DNA of 64,000 nt, taken from contig NZ_CP096147.1 in assembly GCF_026016445.1 (NCBI RefSeq), forward strand, positions 2,020,501 to 2,084,500, in the 5' to 3' direction. The translations under genes and the position numbers were made by a program. The first letter of the stretch is position 1. Each line of letters begins with the position of its first letter. This document shows, piece by piece, positions 24,679 to 37,160 of this stretch. A model generated the notes under the pieces. It had not been told where the DNA came from. It saw only the letters and a list, made by a program, of their open reading frames with translations, and made no database searches. The stretch is from Cognatishimia activa (GTDB taxonomy: Bacteria; Pseudomonadota; Alphaproteobacteria; Rhodobacterales; Rhodobacteraceae).

Positions 24679-24741
24679 TGTGGCCTCCTTTCAGGAAGTC
24701 GGCACCCACCCCTTTTCGGAAGGGTGCCAACCTAACCGTTC

Positions 24742-26181
<1,440 letters not shown>

Positions 26182-27057
26182 TTAGAGCGCCTCAGCGCCC
26201 GAGATAATTTCAATAAGCTCGTTGGTAATGACGGCCTGACGTGAGCGGTTGAACTCGATTGTCAGTTTGTCGATCATTTCGCCCGCGTTCCGGGTTGCGT
26301 TGTCCATAGCGGACATCCGCGCACCTTGCTCGGAAGCGCCGTTTTCCAGCAGAGCAGCAAAGATTTGCGTTGCGACACCGCGCGGCAGCAGGTCAGCCAG
26401 AATGGCCTCTTCGCTTGGCTCGTAGTCGTAAAGCGTTGTTGCGCCCTCATCCTCAGCTGCATCGAATGCCGCTGGAATGATTTGCTGAGCCGTTGGGATC
26501 TGGGTCACAACGTTTACGAACTTCGAGTAGAAGATCGTTGCGACATCAAACTCACCGCCGTCAAACTTTGCCAGCAGATCACGTGCAATGTCTTGCGCGT
26601 TTTCATAACCAACACGTTTCACTTCGGTCAGGTCCACATGGCCTACGAAAGCGTCGCCCAGGTCACGTTTGATCGCGTCACGGCCCTTCTTGCCAACAGT
26701 CAAGATCTTAACGGTCTTGCCTGCAGCTTGAAGTTCTTCCGCTTTCGCACGCGCCAGCTTGGCGATGTTCGAGTTAAAGCCGCCGCAAAGACCACGCTCT
26801 GCTGTCATCACCACCAGAAGGTGGGTCTGATCAGAGCCGGTCCCCGACAGAAGCTTAGGTGCAGAGTCAGAGCCACCAACAGAGGCCGCCAGCCCACCCA
26901 GAACGGCGTTGAACCGTTCTGTGTATGGACGGGAAGCTTCTGCAGCGTCCTGGGCGCGGCGAAGTTTCGCCGCGGCCACCATCTGCATGGCTTTTGTGAT
27001 CTTCCGAGTGTTTTTCACACTCTCGATCCTGTTTTTGAGGTCCTTCAGACTAGGCAT
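26182..27057 (-). CDS. atpG: ATP synthase F1 gamma subunit
   Basis: The central rotor shaft. The 291 residues begin [20 protein letters not shown], with the conserved [18 protein letters not shown] helix, and end with the matching C-terminal helix ([33 protein letters not shown]). These two helices form the coiled-coil axle. The gene lies between atpA and atpD. Confidence 0.96.
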   Translation of the reverse strand: MPSLKDLKNRIESVKNTRKITKAMQMVAAAKLRRAQDAAEASRPYTERFNAVLGGLAASVGGSDSAPKLLSGTGSDQTHLLVVMTAERGLCGGFNSNIAKLARAKAEELQAAGKTVKILTVGKKGRDAIKRDLGDAFVGHVDLTEVKRVGYENAQDIARDLLAKFDGGEFDVATIFYSKFVNVVTQIPTAQQIIPAAFDAAEDEGATTLYDYEPSEEAILADLLPRGVATQIFAALLENGASEQGARMSAMDNATRNAGEMIDKLTIEFNRSRQAVITNELIEIISGAEAL

Positions 27058-27069
27058 TGTCCGAACCCC

Positions 27070-28608
27070 TTATGCGAAGTCAGCTGCGAATTCGTCGAGC
27101 GCTGCTTTCACTTTATCTGCGGCTTCACCTTTGATCTTAGGATCTTCGTCGGTGATCCACTGCAGCAGGTCTGCCTTCTTGCTGCGCAGGAAGGTCAGCA
27201 GAGCAGCTTCGTAGCGGCCAACGTCTTTTACGTCGACTTTGTCGAGGTAGCCGTTGGTGCCTGCGAAGATGATGCAAACGATCTCGGAGTTGGTCAGCGG
27301 CGAGTATTGCGCCTGCTTCATCAGCTCGGTCAAACGTGCACCACGGTTCAGCAGCTGCTGAGTTGCGGCGTCGAGGTCAGAACCGAACTGAGCGAAGGCC
27401 GCCATTTCACGGTACTGAGCCAGAGACAGTTTAACTGGGCCCGCAACCGAAGACATCGCTTTGGTTTGCGCAGAGGAACCAACACGGGAAACAGACAGAC
27501 CAGTGTTCACCGCTGGGCGGATACCTTGGTAGAAGAGTTCTGTTTCAAGGAAGATCTGACCGTCGGTGATGGAGATCACGTTGGTTGGAATAAACGCAGA
27601 AACGTCACCACCTTGGGTTTCGATCACTGGCAGAGCAGTCAAGGAACCGGAACCGTAGTCTTCGTTCAGCTTCGCGGAACGCTCGAGCAGACGGGAGTGA
27701 AGGTAGAAAACGTCACCTGGGTACGCTTCACGTCCTGGTGGGCGGCGCAGAAGCAGGGACATCTGACGATAAGCAACCGCTTGCTTGGAAAGGTCATCAT
27801 AGATGATCAGAGCGTGCTTGCCGTTGTCACGGAAGTATTCCGCCATCGCAGTCGCCGCGTAAGGTGCGAGGAACTGCATAGGTGCCGGGTCAGACGCAGT
27901 CGCTGCCACAACGATGGAGTATTCAATCGCGCCGGACTCTTCCAGTTTCTTAACCAGCTGAGCCACTGTGGAGCGCTTCTGACCAACCGCTACGTAGACG
28001 CAGTACAGTTTCTTGGACTCGTCGTCGCCTGCTGCTTCGTTGTAGGATTTCTGGTTCAGGATGGTGTCCAGAGCAATCGCTGTTTTACCGGTTTGACGGT
28101 CACCAATGATAAGTTCACGCTGGCCACGGCCAACTGGGATCATCGCGTCAACGGACTTCAGGCCAGTCGCCATTGGTTCGTGAACGGATTTACGTGGGAT
28201 GATGCCTGGCGCTTTAACGTCTGCAACACCGCGGTTTGCAGATTTGATAGGGCCTTTGCCATCAACTGGGTTACCCAGACCGTCAACAACGCGGCCCAGC
28301 AGTTCAGGACCAACTGGCACGTCAACGATAGAGTTGGTGCGCTTAACAGTGTCGCCTTCTTTAATGTCACGGTCGGAACCGAAGATAACAACACCGACGT
28401 TGTCGCTTTCCAGGTTCAGGGCCATGCCCATGATGCCACCTGGGAATTCGACCATCTCACCGGCTTGAACGTTGTCCAGACCGTAGACGCGGGCAATACC
28501 GTCACCTACGGAAAGAACACGACCAACCTCGGCCACTTCGGCTTCCTGACCAAAATTCTTGATCTGGTCTTTCAGGATCGCCGAGATTTCGGCTGCTTGG
28601 ATACCCAT
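27070..28608 (-). CDS. atpA: ATP synthase F1 alpha subunit
   Basis: The non-catalytic nucleotide-binding subunit of F1, 512 residues. Walker A GDRQTGKT near 169-176, the arginine finger region [14 protein letters not shown] and the start [19 protein letters not shown] (given by its ends) are standard. The ATG directly follows the atpH stop (TAA-ATG), so translation is coupled. Confidence 0.97.
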   Translation of the reverse strand: MGIQAAEISAILKDQIKNFGQEAEVAEVGRVLSVGDGIARVYGLDNVQAGEMVEFPGGIMGMALNLESDNVGVVIFGSDRDIKEGDTVKRTNSIVDVPVGPELLGRVVDGLGNPVDGKGPIKSANRGVADVKAPGIIPRKSVHEPMATGLKSVDAMIPVGRGQRELIIGDRQTGKTAIALDTILNQKSYNEAAGDDESKKLYCVYVAVGQKRSTVAQLVKKLEESGAIEYSIVVAATASDPAPMQFLAPYAATAMAEYFRDNGKHALIIYDDLSKQAVAYRQMSLLLRRPPGREAYPGDVFYLHSRLLERSAKLNEDYGSGSLTALPVIETQGGDVSAFIPTNVISITDGQIFLETELFYQGIRPAVNTGLSVSRVGSSAQTKAMSSVAGPVKLSLAQYREMAAFAQFGSDLDAATQQLLNRGARLTELMKQAQYSPLTNSEIVCIIFAGTNGYLDKVDVKDVGRYEAALLTFLRSKKADLLQWITDEDPKIKGEAADKVKAALDEFAADFA

Positions 28609-29169
28609 TTATCCGACCTCTTTCATTGCATTCTGAAGGGAGTTGAGCTTGGAGCGGATCGAGGTATCGATCATCTTCGAGCCAACCTTAACGACAAGAC
28701 CGCCCACCAGAGACTGGTCGACGGTCGCATTGATTTTCACATCTTGGCCAACACGCGCTTTGAGCGTCTTTGCCAATTTGTCTGCTTGGGTTTTGGTCAG
28801 TGCCTTCGCGGAAACGACTTCCGCAGTCACTTCGCCCTTCTCTTCAGCGATCAGAGCGCGCAGAGCGTCGATCAGCTGAGGCAGGACAAACAGACGGCGA
28901 TTTTCAGCCATCAGACCCAGTGTGTTGGTCAGAACCGCTGGCAGACCCATTTTTTTCGCAATCGCGGAGATCGCTTCGCCTTGTGCGGCGCGGGTCACAA
29001 CTGGGGAGTTGATCAGCTCACGCAGATCGTTGCTCTCATCCAGTGCGGAATTTAGATCATCAAGGCCTTTCTCCAGATCAGAGACTGCCTTGGACTCCTT
29101 CGCGATCTCATAGACCGCCGTGGCATAGCGCGCAGCAATGCCTTGGGAAATCGAAGCTGGTTCGGACAC
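28609..29169 (-). CDS. atpH: ATP synthase F1 delta subunit
   Basis: The delta subunit ties F1 to the peripheral stalk. I choose the GTG at 29169 ([21 protein letters not shown]), which has GGAAGG at proper distance; a GTG two codons earlier lies only 3 bases from that site. Length is 186 residues with the conserved C-terminal block [21 protein letters not shown]. It is the first gene of the operon. The genes for F0 (atpI, B, E, F) are not here, as is usual for alphaproteobacteria, where they lie at another locus. Confidence 0.95.
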   Translation of the reverse strand: MSEPASISQGIAARYATAVYEIAKESKAVSDLEKGLDDLNSALDESNDLRELINSPVVTRAAQGEAISAIAKKMGLPAVLTNTLGLMAENRRLFVLPQLIDALRALIAEEKGEVTAEVVSAKALTKTQADKLAKTLKARVGQDVKINATVDQSLVGGLVVKVGSKMIDTSIRSKLNSLQNAMKEVG

Positions 29170-29480
29170 GTCCACCCTTCCGATATTTAGGCCCCGGATT
29201 ACTGGTCAAACCGGCTTCCAGGGACGTTTCTGGCTTTGACGCAAATCAAAGCCGCAAAATTCAGGCGGGGTGTAGCAGAGGCGACCTTACCTAGCAATAA
29301 CGTTTGACATAAAGGGTGAGCGCTAAAAATGGAGTATTTATAATACCTTGCGCGACTTGCGTCGCTTTGGCCCAGTTTTGTGGCAAAAAATTTACACGAA
29401 AATCGTCAAATTTACCGATTCCTTACGTCGATTAGCGCCAAAGTTGAGTCCAATTTTGGTGCACCTAAAAGACCAATCGA
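29170..29480 (-). promoter_or_regulatory. Upstream region of the atp operon
   Basis: A 311-base A+T-rich stretch between the methyltransferase stop and atpH must hold the atp promoter. A minus-strand TTGACG at about 29408-29403 is one candidate -35 box, but I cannot fix a -10 box. An imperfect hairpin GCACCAAAATTG/CAACTTTGGCGC at 29435-29462 follows the methyltransferase stop and may end that transcript, though it has no T run. No gene is seen. Confidence 0.4.
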
Positions 29481-30218
29481 TCAAATTGGCGCCACTTCAG
29501 GTTTGGGCGCAAGGATCTCAAGTGGCTTGCGAACGGTAGCTTTGATACCCCCTGTCGGGGCGTGAATGCGCTTGCTCGCTTCCACCATTAAAACACCACC
29601 TGACACTACCGGTGACAGCGCGCGACCTGTCCCTTCCCAGAACTGAGCGGTCCTCCGCCAAAACCGTCGATGACTGGGCGGTTGAAAAAGAGTGGTGCGA
29701 TGGCGTTCTGGTGTGAAGCCATGATTTCGCAATTGGGTTTCCAACTGACCGGTGGAATAAGGACGACCATAGCCAAAAGGTGTCGTATCAGATCGGCTCC
29801 ATATGCCTGCGCGGTGAGGCACGATAAAAAGCGCCCTTCCCCCTGGCCCTAGAACTCGGAAAGCCTCATCCAACAGATCCAGCGGTCGTTCGCAGTTTTC
29901 CAACCCATGCATCAAAATCAAACGATCCACCCGACCGGTCTCCATCGGCCAGAGCGTTTCCTCGCATAAGACAGAGACATTTGGCTGGCCAAGTGGCCAC
30001 GGCATGACCCCCTGTGGCGCAGGCATTAGTCCGACAACGCGGCGGGCTTCTTGAAGATATGGGCGCAACAGCGGCACCGCGAAGCCAAAACCAACCATGG
30101 TTTGCCCAGTGACATCGGGCCACAGTTCGCGCACTTCATCTCGCACAGCCTTTTGTGCCGCGCGACCTAGCATGCTGCGATAATAGAAATTCCGAAGATC
30201 TTTTACGTCGAGATGCAT
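29481..30218 (-). CDS. SAM-dependent methyltransferase-like protein
   Basis: A 245-residue class I methyltransferase-fold protein. The motif I area is [15 protein letters not shown], where the usual acidic GxGxG is weakened (GFGFAVP). The Methyltransf_11-like block [40 protein letters not shown], quoted by its parts [10 protein letters not shown] and [12 protein letters not shown], is clear. It is divergent from gloB, a common arrangement in Rhodobacterales. The substrate is unknown, and the odd motif I leaves SAM binding uncertain. Confidence 0.78.
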   Translation of the reverse strand: MHLDVKDLRNFYYRSMLGRAAQKAVRDEVRELWPDVTGQTMVGFGFAVPLLRPYLQEARRVVGLMPAPQGVMPWPLGQPNVSVLCEETLWPMETGRVDRLILMHGLENCERPLDLLDEAFRVLGPGGRALFIVPHRAGIWSRSDTTPFGYGRPYSTGQLETQLRNHGFTPERHRTTLFQPPSHRRFWRRTAQFWEGTGRALSPVVSGGVLMVEASKRIHAPTGGIKATVRKPLEILAPKPEVAPI

Positions 30219-30332
30219 GCCACCGGAGTCATTCGAAAAACTGCCACGACACTAACATAGTGGCTTTCCATGTCGATAAAACTATCATCTATTAAATAGG
30301 GGTTTTTCTTTTTGGCGTTGGGGAGTGATGGT

Positions 30333-31100
30333 ATGCCACTGGAGATCATAACCGTTCCATGTTTGGACGATAACTACGCCTATTTGCTGCATGCGCCTTT
30401 GACGGGGCTCACAGCTTTGGTGGATGCGCCGGATGCAGCACCAATCATTGCCGCTTTGGAAGACAAGGGTTGGACGCTCGACTTCATACTACTGACCCAT
30501 CACCATTGGGATCATGTGGATGGGGTGGAAGAATTGCGGGCGAAATACGGTACAAGCGTGATTGGCGCGGCTGCAGACAAACACCGCCTGCCACCGCTTG
30601 ATCTAGAGGTCTCCGATGGCACTGTCTTTTCACTTGGAAACGTTGATGTACATGTTTCTGATGTTTCAGGCCACACCATTGGGCACATTGCCTTCCACAT
30701 CCCATCGGTCAAAGCTTTGTTCTCAGCAGACAGCCTTATGGCACTTGGCTGTGGACGGCTCTTTGAAGGCACACCTGAACAGATGTTGGCAAGTCTCACG
30801 AAACTCACAGCTCTTCCAAATGACACTTTGGTTTACTCCGGGCACGAGTACACGGCGACAAACGCAGCCTTTGCATTGACCGTCGATCCAGAGAATGCCG
30901 ACCTAAAAGCCCGCGCTGAAGGCGTTGCTCGGTCTCGGGAGAACAACCTTCCTACGGTGCCCTCCATGCTTTCCATGGAGAAAAAGACCAACCCTTTTCT
31001 TCGATCTGACAGCAAAGGTATTCGCACAGCACTTGGCATGCCAGAAGCCAGCGATCTCGAAGTCTTCACCGAGGTGCGGTTAAGACGCAATCAATTCTAA
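30333..31100 (+). CDS. gloB: Hydroxyacylglutathione hydrolase (glyoxalase II)
   Basis: GloB hydrolyses S-lactoylglutathione to lactate and glutathione in methylglyoxal detoxification. The 255-residue protein has the metallo-beta-lactamase motif THHHWDHVDG near residues 54-63, then GHTIGHIAFH and the C-terminal substrate-binding signature YSGHEYTATNAAFALTVDP (ends SGHEYT). ATG at 30333 follows GGGGAG; a TTG 21 bases earlier keeps the frame open but is unlikely to be used. Confidence 0.94.
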   Translation: MPLEIITVPCLDDNYAYLLHAPLTGLTALVDAPDAAPIIAALEDKGWTLDFILLTHHHWDHVDGVEELRAKYGTSVIGAAADKHRLPPLDLEVSDGTVFSLGNVDVHVSDVSGHTIGHIAFHIPSVKALFSADSLMALGCGRLFEGTPEQMLASLTKLTALPNDTLVYSGHEYTATNAAFALTVDPENADLKARAEGVARSRENNLPTVPSMLSMEKKTNPFLRSDSKGIRTALGMPEASDLEVFTEVRLRRNQF

Positions 31101-31381
31101 TTTATCTAATTAACCTTAGGAGTTATTGCCAATCGGCCTGCCTTCTGGCAGGCTGGATGCATACAAGATAGTGTGTCGCCGCACCTGCGCCGCCGCTACA
31201 ACTTTGACAACCTAATTTGGCCCATTCTGTAATCTAGGTCACAAGATTGATGTCAAAAGTGAGCGGAAATTCACAGAAAAGCCTTGAAGCCGGGCACGGA
31301 TCGACCAAAGTTTAACACTATCAGGCCAAGGTGTCTTTCAGGCCCTGCCTCGAAGAAACCGCAGTAGAAGGAGTACGAGCA

Positions 31382-33718
31382 GTGCCTTCATTTTCAAAAA
31401 CACTGGAACAGGCGATCCACACCGCCCTGGCGCAAGCCAATGAACGTCGCCATGAGTTCGCGACGCTTGAGCACCTACTGCTGGCTCTGCTGGATGAACC
31501 TGATGCCCTCCGCGTTATGCGCGCCTGCAGCGTTGAAGTTGAAGAACTGCGCCAAACGCTTCTGGAATTTATCGAAGAAGACCTTTCCAACCTTGTGGTG
31601 GATATCGAAGGGTCGGAAGCGGTGCCAACCGCTGCCTTCCAACGCGTGATCCAACGCGCCGCCATTCATGTGCAATCCTCAGGCCGTACGGAAGTCACAG
31701 GTGCAAATGTACTGGTGGCCATCTTTGCGGAACGCGAAAGCAACGCAGTCTACTTCCTGCAAGAACAGGATATGACCCGCTACGACGCTGTTAACTACAT
31801 TGCGCATGGCGTGGCGAAAGACCCTGCTTATGGCGAAAATCGCCCAGTCACGGGTGCTGAAGACGATGAAGAAGAAGCAGTCAATGCAAGCGCCAAGTCG
31901 GGTGAAGAAGAGAAAAAAGAAAGTGCACTGGCGAAATACTGCGTAGATCTGAACGCGAAGTCTATTGCTGGTGACGTTGATCCGCTGATCGGCCGCGATC
32001 ACGAGGTGGAACGCTGCATTCAAGTGCTGTGCCGCCGCCGTAAAAATAACCCGTTGCTGGTGGGTGACCCCGGCGTTGGTAAAACCGCAATCGCCGAAGG
32101 GCTGGCCCATCGCATCGTGAATGGTCAAACCCCAGAAGTTCTTGCAGAAACCACCATTTACTCGCTCGATATGGGCGCGTTGCTGGCGGGTACCCGCTAT
32201 CGAGGTGATTTTGAAGAACGCCTGAAGGCTGTGGTGACTGAATTGGAAGATCACCCAGATGCGGTGCTCTTTATTGATGAGATCCACACCGTGATCGGTG
32301 CTGGCGCCACATCTGGCGGCGCGATGGATGCATCCAACTTGCTGAAACCAGCTTTGCAGGGTGGCAAGCTGCGCACCATGGGTTCCACCACCTACAAGGA
32401 GTTCCGTCAGCACTTTGAAAAAGACCGCGCCCTGTCGCGTCGTTTCCAGAAGATCGACGTGAACGAGCCTTCTGTGCCGGATACCATCAAGATCCTGAAG
32501 GGTCTGAAGGAATACTTCGAAGAGCATCACAGCGTGAAATACACAGCAGATGCGATCAAAACAGCCGTGGAGCTTTCCGCGCGTTACATCAATGATCGGA
32601 AGCTGCCGGATAAAGCCATCGACGTGATCGATGAAGCCGGTGCTGCGCAGCATCTGGTGGTGGCCTCCAAACGTCGCAAAACTATCGGTACCAAGGAAAT
32701 CGAAGCGGTTGTCGCGAAGATCGCGCGCATTCCGCCGAAGAACGTCTCCAAAGACGATGCAGAGGTGCTGAAGGATCTGGAGAAGACGCTGAAACGCGTG
32801 GTCTTTGGTCAAAACAAAGCCATCGAGGCGCTATCTTCTGCGATCAAACTGGCCCGCGCCGGTCTGCGCGAACCAGAAAAGCCCATCGGCAACTACCTCT
32901 TCGCCGGCCCAACCGGTGTCGGTAAAACCGAGGTCGCCAAACAGCTTGCGAGCACGCTGGGTGTGGAACTGCTGCGTTTCGATATGTCCGAATACATGGA
33001 GAAACACGCGGTTTCCCGTTTGATCGGTGCCCCTCCGGGCTATGTCGGCTTTGACCAAGGTGGTCAGTTGACAGATGGCGTGGATCAGCACCCACATTGT
33101 GTGCTGCTGCTCGATGAGATCGAGAAGGCGCACCCGGATGTCTACAACATCCTTTTGCAGGTCATGGACCACGGCTCATTGACGGATCACAACGGCCGCA
33201 CCGTTGATTTCCGCAATGTGATCCTGATCATGACCTCCAACGCGGGTGCCTCCGAGCTTGCGAAGGCTGCGATTGGCTTTGGCCGTGATCGTCGCGAAGG
33301 CGAAGACACTGCTGCGATCGAACGCACCTTTACGCCGGAATTCCGCAACCGTCTGGACGCAGTCATTTCCTTCGCGCCACTGGGCAAAGAAGTGATCCTG
33401 CAGGTTGTTGAGAAGTTCGTACTGCAGCTTGAGGCGCAGTTGATGGACCGCAATGTTCACATCGAACTGACACGCCCTGCGGCTGAATGGCTGGCGGACA
33501 AAGGCTATGATGACAAGATGGGTGCCCGCCCATTGGGTCGCGTGATCCAAGAGCACATCAAGAAACCTCTGGCGGAAGAACTGCTCTTTGGCAAGCTCGC
33601 CAAAGGTGGCATCGTCAAGGTCACGGTCAAAGGCGGCGAGCTGAAGCTTGATCTGGATGGTCCTGACAAGCCGCAGATCACCGGCAAGAAGAAGCCTCCG
33701 CTGCTAACGGCAGATTGA
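31382..33718 (+). CDS. clpA: ClpA, ATP-dependent Clp protease ATPase subunit
   Basis: ClpA is the AAA+ unfoldase that feeds ClpP. The start is a GTG at 31382 with AAGGAG nine bases before it, giving 778 residues and the proper N-terminus ([19 protein letters not shown]). Two ClpN repeats cover about 1-150. Walker A sites are GDPGVGKT near 229 and GPTGVGKT near 510. [10 protein letters not shown] near 635 is the loop that docks to ClpP. An acidic linker ([20 protein letters not shown] by its character) sits between the N-domain and D1. No clpS gene lies just upstream, where it is often found. A strong terminator follows. Confidence 0.95.
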   Translation: MPSFSKTLEQAIHTALAQANERRHEFATLEHLLLALLDEPDALRVMRACSVEVEELRQTLLEFIEEDLSNLVVDIEGSEAVPTAAFQRVIQRAAIHVQSSGRTEVTGANVLVAIFAERESNAVYFLQEQDMTRYDAVNYIAHGVAKDPAYGENRPVTGAEDDEEEAVNASAKSGEEEKKESALAKYCVDLNAKSIAGDVDPLIGRDHEVERCIQVLCRRRKNNPLLVGDPGVGKTAIAEGLAHRIVNGQTPEVLAETTIYSLDMGALLAGTRYRGDFEERLKAVVTELEDHPDAVLFIDEIHTVIGAGATSGGAMDASNLLKPALQGGKLRTMGSTTYKEFRQHFEKDRALSRRFQKIDVNEPSVPDTIKILKGLKEYFEEHHSVKYTADAIKTAVELSARYINDRKLPDKAIDVIDEAGAAQHLVVASKRRKTIGTKEIEAVVAKIARIPPKNVSKDDAEVLKDLEKTLKRVVFGQNKAIEALSSAIKLARAGLREPEKPIGNYLFAGPTGVGKTEVAKQLASTLGVELLRFDMSEYMEKHAVSRLIGAPPGYVGFDQGGQLTDGVDQHPHCVLLLDEIEKAHPDVYNILLQVMDHGSLTDHNGRTVDFRNVILIMTSNAGASELAKAAIGFGRDRREGEDTAAIERTFTPEFRNRLDAVISFAPLGKEVILQVVEKFVLQLEAQLMDRNVHIELTRPAAEWLADKGYDDKMGARPLGRVIQEHIKKPLAEELLFGKLAKGGIVKVTVKGGELKLDLDGPDKPQITGKKKPPLLTAD

Positions 33719-33735
33719 TCTTAGAAAATTCTACG

Positions 33736-33764
33736 AAAAGCCCCGCGGTTGCGGGGCTTTTTTT
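33736..33764 (+). terminator. Terminator after clpA
   Basis: An 11-base stem AAAAGCCCCGC/GCGGGGCTTTT with loop GGTT runs into TTTTTTT, 18 bases after the clpA stop. Confidence 0.92.
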
Positions 33765-33790
33765 GTTTCGACTTGCCTGTAAGGCGCTTC

Positions 33791-35863
33791 CTATTTCTCG
33801 GTGAATTTCAACTCAATCCGACGGTTCTTAGCACGCGCTTCGCGGGTATTGGCGGGATCAATCGGCTGATATTCCCCAAACCCATTCGCTGACAGGCGAT
33901 CTGGTGGCAGGCCAAGGTCATTGGCCATGAAGCGCACAACCGAGAGAGCGCGGGCTTGGCTGAGTTCCCAATTGTCAAAAAATTGGGCACCATTCACGAT
34001 CGGAATATTATCCGTGTGACCGTCAACTTGAAGCACCCAGTCTATTTCCGGTGGGATTTCATCCGCCAATTCCTGCAAGAGCTCGGCAATTGTGGTGATT
34101 TGCAACCTACCTTCGAGGCTCAGTACAGCCCCCCCCGGTGGGAAAAGCACCTCGGAACTAAAGACAAAACGGTCCCCAACAATCTGGATGCCTTCACGGC
34201 TGCCCAGAAGCTGACGCATGCGTCCAAAAAATTCAGACCGGTACTGCTCCAGATCCTGAGCTTCACTGGCGAGACGCGCGGCTTCTGCTTCTAGCCGTTT
34301 GCGTTCAGCCTCTTCCAACTCGCGCCGCCGTTTTTCTTCAGCGGCAGCACGCGCCAGGGCTGCATTCAAGTCCGAGCCAAGCGTCGACAGTTGCACCTGT
34401 GCCGCGGCATCCCGCGCCTTGCTGTCATCCAGCAGCGCTTGCAACTCGCCGAGTTGCTGACGGAGCGCAGCCACTTGTTGGTTCAGGACAGTCGCTTGCT
34501 TTTCGCTTTCCGTCGCCTCGGAGCGGCTCGCTTCCAATGCATCATTTGCAATGGCCAGAAGCCGTGCACGTTCCTCAGCTTCTGACAGCCGATCCGCCGC
34601 ATCCTGTTCTGCAGCTGCTTGAGCGGCGAGCGCTGCGGCCAGTCGTTTTTCGACCTCCGACTGATCGCCCGCAATCGCCTCTGCTGCAAGTTTCGCAGCC
34701 AGCGCCGCCGCCAACTGGCTTTGTAGTTCGGCGTTTGATGTTGCTTCCTGCGCTGCCGCACTTTCTGCGGCAAGCTTTTCAGCCAACGCAGCGGCAAGCT
34801 GTGCTTGGATGTCTTCTATGCGGGTCTGTTGCTCTTCAGCGGTCAACGCCTGAGCAGCGGCGTCTTGCTCAGCAGCCGCCAAGCGTGCGGCAAGATCTTC
34901 AAGCAACGTTTCTTGAGACGCGCTGTCATTCTCCGCGGCTTCCAACGCCAAAAGCGCATTGGCAAGCTGAGCGTTGAGATCACTTTCCTTGAGCAAAGCC
35001 GCCGCAAGCTTCACATCCAGATCCTCTCGCGCGTCTTCGGCTGCGGCAAGCAGGGTCAGCGTCTCCTCTGCCCGTTTGCGTTGCTCTTCCAAAGCAAGGG
35101 TCATCGCGGTCAGCTCTGCATCTGCATTCTGCAGGCGCTCACGCAGGGCTTCTGCTGCTGCGGCCTGTGCCAACCGCGCAAGTTCTTCCTCTGAAAGCTT
35201 GGCTTCAAGATCGGTCACCTGAGCTGCAAGAGCAGCATTTGCTTCCGCATCTTGTATGGCTTTGGCTTCCAATTCCGCAATCATCGCATCGAGCGCTTCC
35301 CGTTGCGCAGCCGCCAGACGCGCGGCCTCTGACTGCGCATCGATTTCACTACGCGCCTGAGCAAGAGCGAGGTTTAAGGCTTCCTGTTCCGTCAGCAACG
35401 CATCGCGCTCGGTTTCAACAGCCGCAAGGTTGCCTGCGACAGTGTCGCGCTCTGCGATCAGAGCGGCAACCTGCGCCTCAAAGCTTGTGATCTCTGTGCG
35501 CGCGGCAGCAAGAGCCGCGGCCGTATTGTCCCGCTGCTGTGTCAGCGTCGCGATCAACGCCGATTGGCTTTCCGCCAGTGCCTCAGCACTGCTAAGCGTT
35601 GCACGCAAAGAGCCTACTTGGCTCTCAAGCGCGTCGCCGCGATCTCGCTCCAAACCCAGAGCATCGGCCAATGCCGCTACTTCAGCAGAGAGGGCATCTA
35701 GCTTATCTGCCTGACCAGAGATCGTCTCACGCAGAACAAATTGCACAACCATAAAGATGGTGAGCACGAACATCAGAACCAGCAGAAGGCCGGTCATCGC
35801 GTCCACAAAGCCCGGCCAGATCGAGGCTTGGAATCGCTGTCCTGTTCGGCGCGAGAGGGCCAT
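33791..35863 (-). CDS. MotB/OmpA-like protein with a very long Ala-rich coiled coil
   Basis: A 690-residue inner-membrane protein. Residues about 16-46 hold one membrane helix with an Asp at 21 (WPGFVDAMTGLLLVLMF), placed like the proton-carrying Asp of MotB. Residues about 50-530 are a continuous coiled coil, rich in Ala, Glu, Gln and Leu, with repeated units such as LAAALAxKLAAE. Residues about 560-688 form an OmpA/MotB peptidoglycan-binding domain (LQVDGHTDNIP, NWELSQARALSVVRFM, RAKNRRIEL). It lies 2 bases after an ExbB/MotA-like gene. Together they look like an ion-driven motor or force-transmitting complex that spans to the peptidoglycan. It is longer than any flagellar MotB. The biological role is unknown. 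Confidence 0.82.
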   Translation of the reverse strand: MALSRRTGQRFQASIWPGFVDAMTGLLLVLMFVLTIFMVVQFVLRETISGQADKLDALSAEVAALADALGLERDRGDALESQVGSLRATLSSAEALAESQSALIATLTQQRDNTAAALAAARTEITSFEAQVAALIAERDTVAGNLAAVETERDALLTEQEALNLALAQARSEIDAQSEAARLAAAQREALDAMIAELEAKAIQDAEANAALAAQVTDLEAKLSEEELARLAQAAAAEALRERLQNADAELTAMTLALEEQRKRAEETLTLLAAAEDAREDLDVKLAAALLKESDLNAQLANALLALEAAENDSASQETLLEDLAARLAAAEQDAAAQALTAEEQQTRIEDIQAQLAAALAEKLAAESAAAQEATSNAELQSQLAAALAAKLAAEAIAGDQSEVEKRLAAALAAQAAAEQDAADRLSEAEERARLLAIANDALEASRSEATESEKQATVLNQQVAALRQQLGELQALLDDSKARDAAAQVQLSTLGSDLNAALARAAAEEKRRRELEEAERKRLEAEAARLASEAQDLEQYRSEFFGRMRQLLGSREGIQIVGDRFVFSSEVLFPPGGAVLSLEGRLQITTIAELLQELADEIPPEIDWVLQVDGHTDNIPIVNGAQFFDNWELSQARALSVVRFMANDLGLPPDRLSANGFGEYQPIDPANTREARAKNRRIELKFTEK

Positions 35864-35865
35864 GA

Positions 35866-37092
35866 TCAGCCCTCCTTAGGTGCGTCGGGCTTGATCGGTT
35901 GCACGCGACGACGGCGTGCTGGTTTTTGCTGATCCCCAAGCTGCGTAATGGCGCGTGTGAGTGCTGAAAGATCAGTGCGGAGTTCAGACATGGTGTCTTG
36001 TCGTCCCGCAGAAATCTCTTCCAGAATGCGCAGCATTTGAACGTCGATCGAGCGTAGGCGCATACGGCTTTCAGCATCTACGCCGTCACCACCGCCCACG
36101 CCTGACTCGCGAATGGCCTGGATCAATTGCTCTTGGCCTTCAACAACACGATCCATCGCTCCACTGGACCCATTTGCTTGACCCAATTGCTGCGTCATCA
36201 CCTGTACTGCCTGCGCCAAATCCCCGACCTGTCCCTCCACGCGCGAACGGCTGGCTTCAGCTTTAGTAAACATATCCTGCAGCTGATCCATCTGTTCAGC
36301 CATATGCTCAAGCACCTCACCAAGCACATTGGTTTCGACTGCATGATCGCCATCAGCCCCTGTGAAGCCAACGCGGGTGATAGAGCTGAGCCATTCTTCA
36401 AGCTCGCGGTAAAACCGGTTCTGACCATGGCTCGCGAAAAGCTCCAGCAGACCAACCACCAAAGAGCCAGCGAGGCCCAATAGCGATGAGGCAAAGGCAA
36501 CGCCCATACCTGTGAGCTGGCTTTCAAGACCCGTCATCAATCGGCCAAAAACCTCAATGCCGCCCTCACCCTCTTGTGGCGCAAGGCTGCGAATGGTTTC
36601 CACCACCGCTGGTACGGTTGTGGCAAGGCCATAGAAGGTGCCCAGCAGACCCAGGAAGATCAGCATATTCACAATGTAGCGGGTGATTTCCCGCCCTTCG
36701 TCGATCCGGGTTGCCACAGAATCCAAGATGGATCGGGTCGAGGTCTGACTGATCTGCCCTTTGGCACTGCGCGAACGCAATAAAGATGCCAGAGGCACCA
36801 GAAGCTGCGGCGGATGAAGCTGCTGGAAACCTTCGGCACGGGTTGCGAAGGCCTTAATCCAACGGGTGGACGAAATCAGAGAAAACACCTGCGCAAAACA
36901 GGCCAAAACCCCGACGAAGAACACAAAAACGATAAAGCCGTTCAGATAGGGGTTTGCTTCAAAAACCGGAAAGACACGCGGTAGCGCGATATAGGTTAAC
37001 GCCCCTGTAAGACCGAGAACGGTCAACATGAAGAAAATCTGACGCACGGGGTGCGAGAAATGCGGCTCGGCCTCTCGGTCTGGCAGGTCCAT
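35866..37092 (-). CDS. ExbB/TolQ/MotA-like proton channel protein
   Basis: A 408-residue membrane protein with helices at about 18-40, 50-75, 145-170 (YIVNMLIFLGLLGTFYGLATTV by its ends) and 205-235 (MGVAFASSLLGLAGSLVVGLLELF by its ends). The last two carry the MotA_ExbB/TolQ signature. A cytoplasmic C-terminal part of about 170 residues follows, with predicted helices and a basic tail (ARRRRVQPIKPD). It is translated with the MotB/OmpA-like gene 2 bases downstream, so they should form one complex. It differs from ExbB and TolQ by its long C-terminal tail. In the Zorya defence system the coiled-coil extension is on the MotA-like partner; here it is on the OmpA-like one. Confidence 0.82.
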   Translation of the reverse strand: MDLPDREAEPHFSHPVRQIFFMLTVLGLTGALTYIALPRVFPVFEANPYLNGFIVFVFFVGVLACFAQVFSLISSTRWIKAFATRAEGFQQLHPPQLLVPLASLLRSRSAKGQISQTSTRSILDSVATRIDEGREITRYIVNMLIFLGLLGTFYGLATTVPAVVETIRSLAPQEGEGGIEVFGRLMTGLESQLTGMGVAFASSLLGLAGSLVVGLLELFASHGQNRFYRELEEWLSSITRVGFTGADGDHAVETNVLGEVLEHMAEQMDQLQDMFTKAEASRSRVEGQVGDLAQAVQVMTQQLGQANGSSGAMDRVVEGQEQLIQAIRESGVGGGDGVDAESRMRLRSIDVQMLRILEEISAGRQDTMSELRTDLSALTRAITQLGDQQKPARRRRVQPIKPDAPKEG

Positions 37093-37160
37093 AAGGCCAG
37101 CTCCTGACGCTATTATTATCTAACAGTCACAGTAAGCTGGCAGGGGCGATGTGCCAAGGT

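Noticed and set aside
31136..31153. GCCTGCC/GGCAGGC hairpin between gloB and clpA
   Set aside because: The stem is only 7 bases and no T run follows, so it is not called a terminator.
31679..32812. 377-codon minus-strand open frame inside clpA
   Set aside because: It lies opposite the clearly conserved ClpA domains and has no family features; high-GC-at-third-position genes often produce such antisense frames.
33791..37092. Reading the ExbB/OmpA-like pair as a Zorya defence system
   Set aside because: No ZorC, ZorD or ZorE-type gene is adjacent, and the coiled-coil extension is on the OmpA-like and not the MotA-like subunit.
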